Of a stretch of 32,219 nt of DNA, positions 31,681 through 32,219 are shown one piece after another. Both the position numbers and the translations under genes were made by a program. This DNA comes from an uncultured Oscillibacter sp. (GTDB lineage Bacteria; Bacillota; Clostridia; Oscillospirales; Oscillospiraceae). The stretch is taken from assembly GCA_947382875.1 (NCBI GenBank), contig CANDBG010000031.1:1-32219 (forward strand), written 5' to 3'. Numbering within the stretch: position 1 is the first letter of the stretch; the number at the start of each line of letters is the position of its first letter. The notes below the pieces were generated by a model, which saw only the letters and a program-made list of their open reading frames with translations, did not search any database and was not told the origin of the DNA.

Positions 31681-31787
31681 ATCTTCTTCCATCCAGACTA
31701 TACTGTCGGCTTCGGAGTTGCACCGAATCATGCCTTACGGCTCGTGGGCTGTACCACCGGTGGGGAATTGCGCCCCGCCCTGAAGAC
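31681..31787 (-). promoter_or_regulatory. FMN riboswitch aptamer (RFN element)
   Basis: Read on the minus strand. The closing helix pairs GTCTTC (31782-31787) with GAAGAT near 31681. Conserved blocks are GGGCGGGG, CCCCACCGGTGGTACAGCCC, ACGAGCC, GGTGCAACTCCG, GCCGACAGTATAGTC and GGATGGAAGAAG, in the order of the RFN element. FMN binding would favour termination at one or both downstream hairpins and shut off ribD-ribE-ribBA-ribH. Confidence 0.96.
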
Positions 31788-31805
31788 CCTGATTCAATTG
31801 CCCAT

Positions 31806-31834
31806 AGGATACCACCAGCATCGGGGTTTGTCAA
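31806..31834 (-). promoter_or_regulatory. Sigma-A promoter of the riboflavin operon
   Basis: Minus strand perfect TTGACA (-35, 31829-31834), 17-base spacer, TATCCT (-10, 31806-31811). The transcript would begin near 31799, about a dozen bases before the aptamer, leaving a leader of roughly 280 bases. Confidence 0.85.
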
Positions 31835-31947
31835 TCCCCTATATGGAAACTGGCAAAATGATCATACCAGTGATGAAACTCCATGGAGCATTTCGGCCTT
31901 AGCGAAAATCTTTCAAATTTTCTTCAAACTAAGAGCTTATCCCGAAA

Positions 31948-32219
31948 TTAAAGATGAAGGGGAAATAGTCTGCGCCAAACAATCAAAGCGCAGGCAAAGT
32001 GTAGGAGAGCAAGGCAGCTGGCGGCTTTCTTCTCAAAGCGCACCAGCAGTTTGCAGAAACGATAGAGGAAGGAATGAAGAACCTCAACGATGCAGCGGCG
32101 GGCCCGAAAATGCGGATTTCTCTCCAGCTCCTTTTTCTCCTCCGCTCCTGGGCGGTATTTCGTTTTTCACCGCTTCCCTCTGCTCATCTGATATCGTCCG
32201 CGTTTTGTATGCTTTCCCC
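31948..32219 (-). pseudogene. IS5-like DDE transposase, C-terminal part, frameshifted and cut by the window edge
   Basis: On the minus strand one frame reads GKAYKTRTISDEQREAVK and NEIPPRSGGEK. The next frame continues KELERNPHFRARRCIVEV...LYRFCKLLVRFEKKAASCLALLHFACALIVWRRL to TAA at 31948-31950. This is the end of an IS5-group transposase (pattern NPxxxARRWVVERxxSWxxRFRKLLVRYEK...LALLHLACAL). The two frames are offset by one base at an A5 run near 32140, fitting loss of one A. Just past the stop lies GATAAGCTCTTAG, a plausible terminal repeat. Family call is from memory of the motif; the rest of the gene is outside the window. Confidence 0.7.

Noticed and set aside
31522-31731. N-terminal extension of ribD into the leader
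   Set aside because: The frame is open but runs through the FMN aptamer and both terminators; the conserved deaminase begins at ATG 31521 behind a good SD.
1-32219. tRNA, rRNA or CRISPR array
   Set aside because: No tRNA-like cloverleaf, no rRNA sequence and no regularly spaced direct repeats with unique spacers were seen on either strand.

Overview
The window reads as chromosome of a moderately high-GC, endospore-lineage Firmicute, most likely a clostridial relative of the Oscillospiraceae/Ruminococcaceae. The reasons are: AGGAGG-type Shine-Dalgarno sites before nearly every gene, sigma-A promoters with 17-base spacers, a dcw cluster with a PASTA-bearing class B PBP (SpoVD/FtsI type) and a murA-ftsQ-ftsZ tail, a Spo0A-C-like regulator, and an FMN riboswitch of Gram-positive type. 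This placement is inference from gene content and order.

Layout. 1-850: the C-terminus of an unknown protein, a 23-codon mini-ORF with a perfect SD, and a frameshifted IS200/IS605 transposase. 851-1535: no convincing gene. 1581-2180: a two-OB-fold SSB-like protein (+), converging on the division cluster through a shared hairpin. 15560-2244 (minus strand): the division/cell-wall cluster, read as mraZ-rsmH-ftsL-pbp(spoVD/ftsI)-murE-mraY-ftsW-murG-murA-ftsQ-ftsZ. It has a sigma-A promoter and MraZ-box repeats before mraZ and a separate promoter and structured leader before ftsZ. The cluster has no ftsA, murB, murC, murD or murF.

17480-15791 (minus): rsmD-coaD-coiled-coil gene. 17623-18905 (+): NAD(P) malic enzyme, divergent from rsmD. 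19025-19495 (+): a small orphan Spo0A-C-like DNA-binding protein. Its promoter carries three TGTCG boxes at exact 10-base steps that end on the -35, which makes it the most interesting locus here. 22891-19574 (minus): a yceG-like/telA pair of the tellurite-resistance-associated type. 22954-24879 (+): a membrane-anchored LysM-G5-M23 peptidoglycan hydrolase. 26673-24934 (minus): Na/Pi cotransporter with a PhoU-like tail. 28059-26919 (minus): HAAS-domain membrane protein plus PadR regulator, in overlapping frames behind a promoter bracketed by CTGTAAAA dyads. 31834-28090 (minus): riboflavin operon ribD-ribE-ribBA-ribH under an FMN riboswitch followed by two terminator-like hairpins. 31948-32219 (minus): frameshifted IS5-like transposase running off the window.

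Together the central 30 kb is conserved housekeeping DNA: peptidoglycan precursor synthesis and septation, a wall hydrolase, CoA and riboflavin biosynthesis, malate metabolism and phosphate uptake. Decayed insertion sequences lie at both ends. Most operons end in hairpins that can serve both strands.
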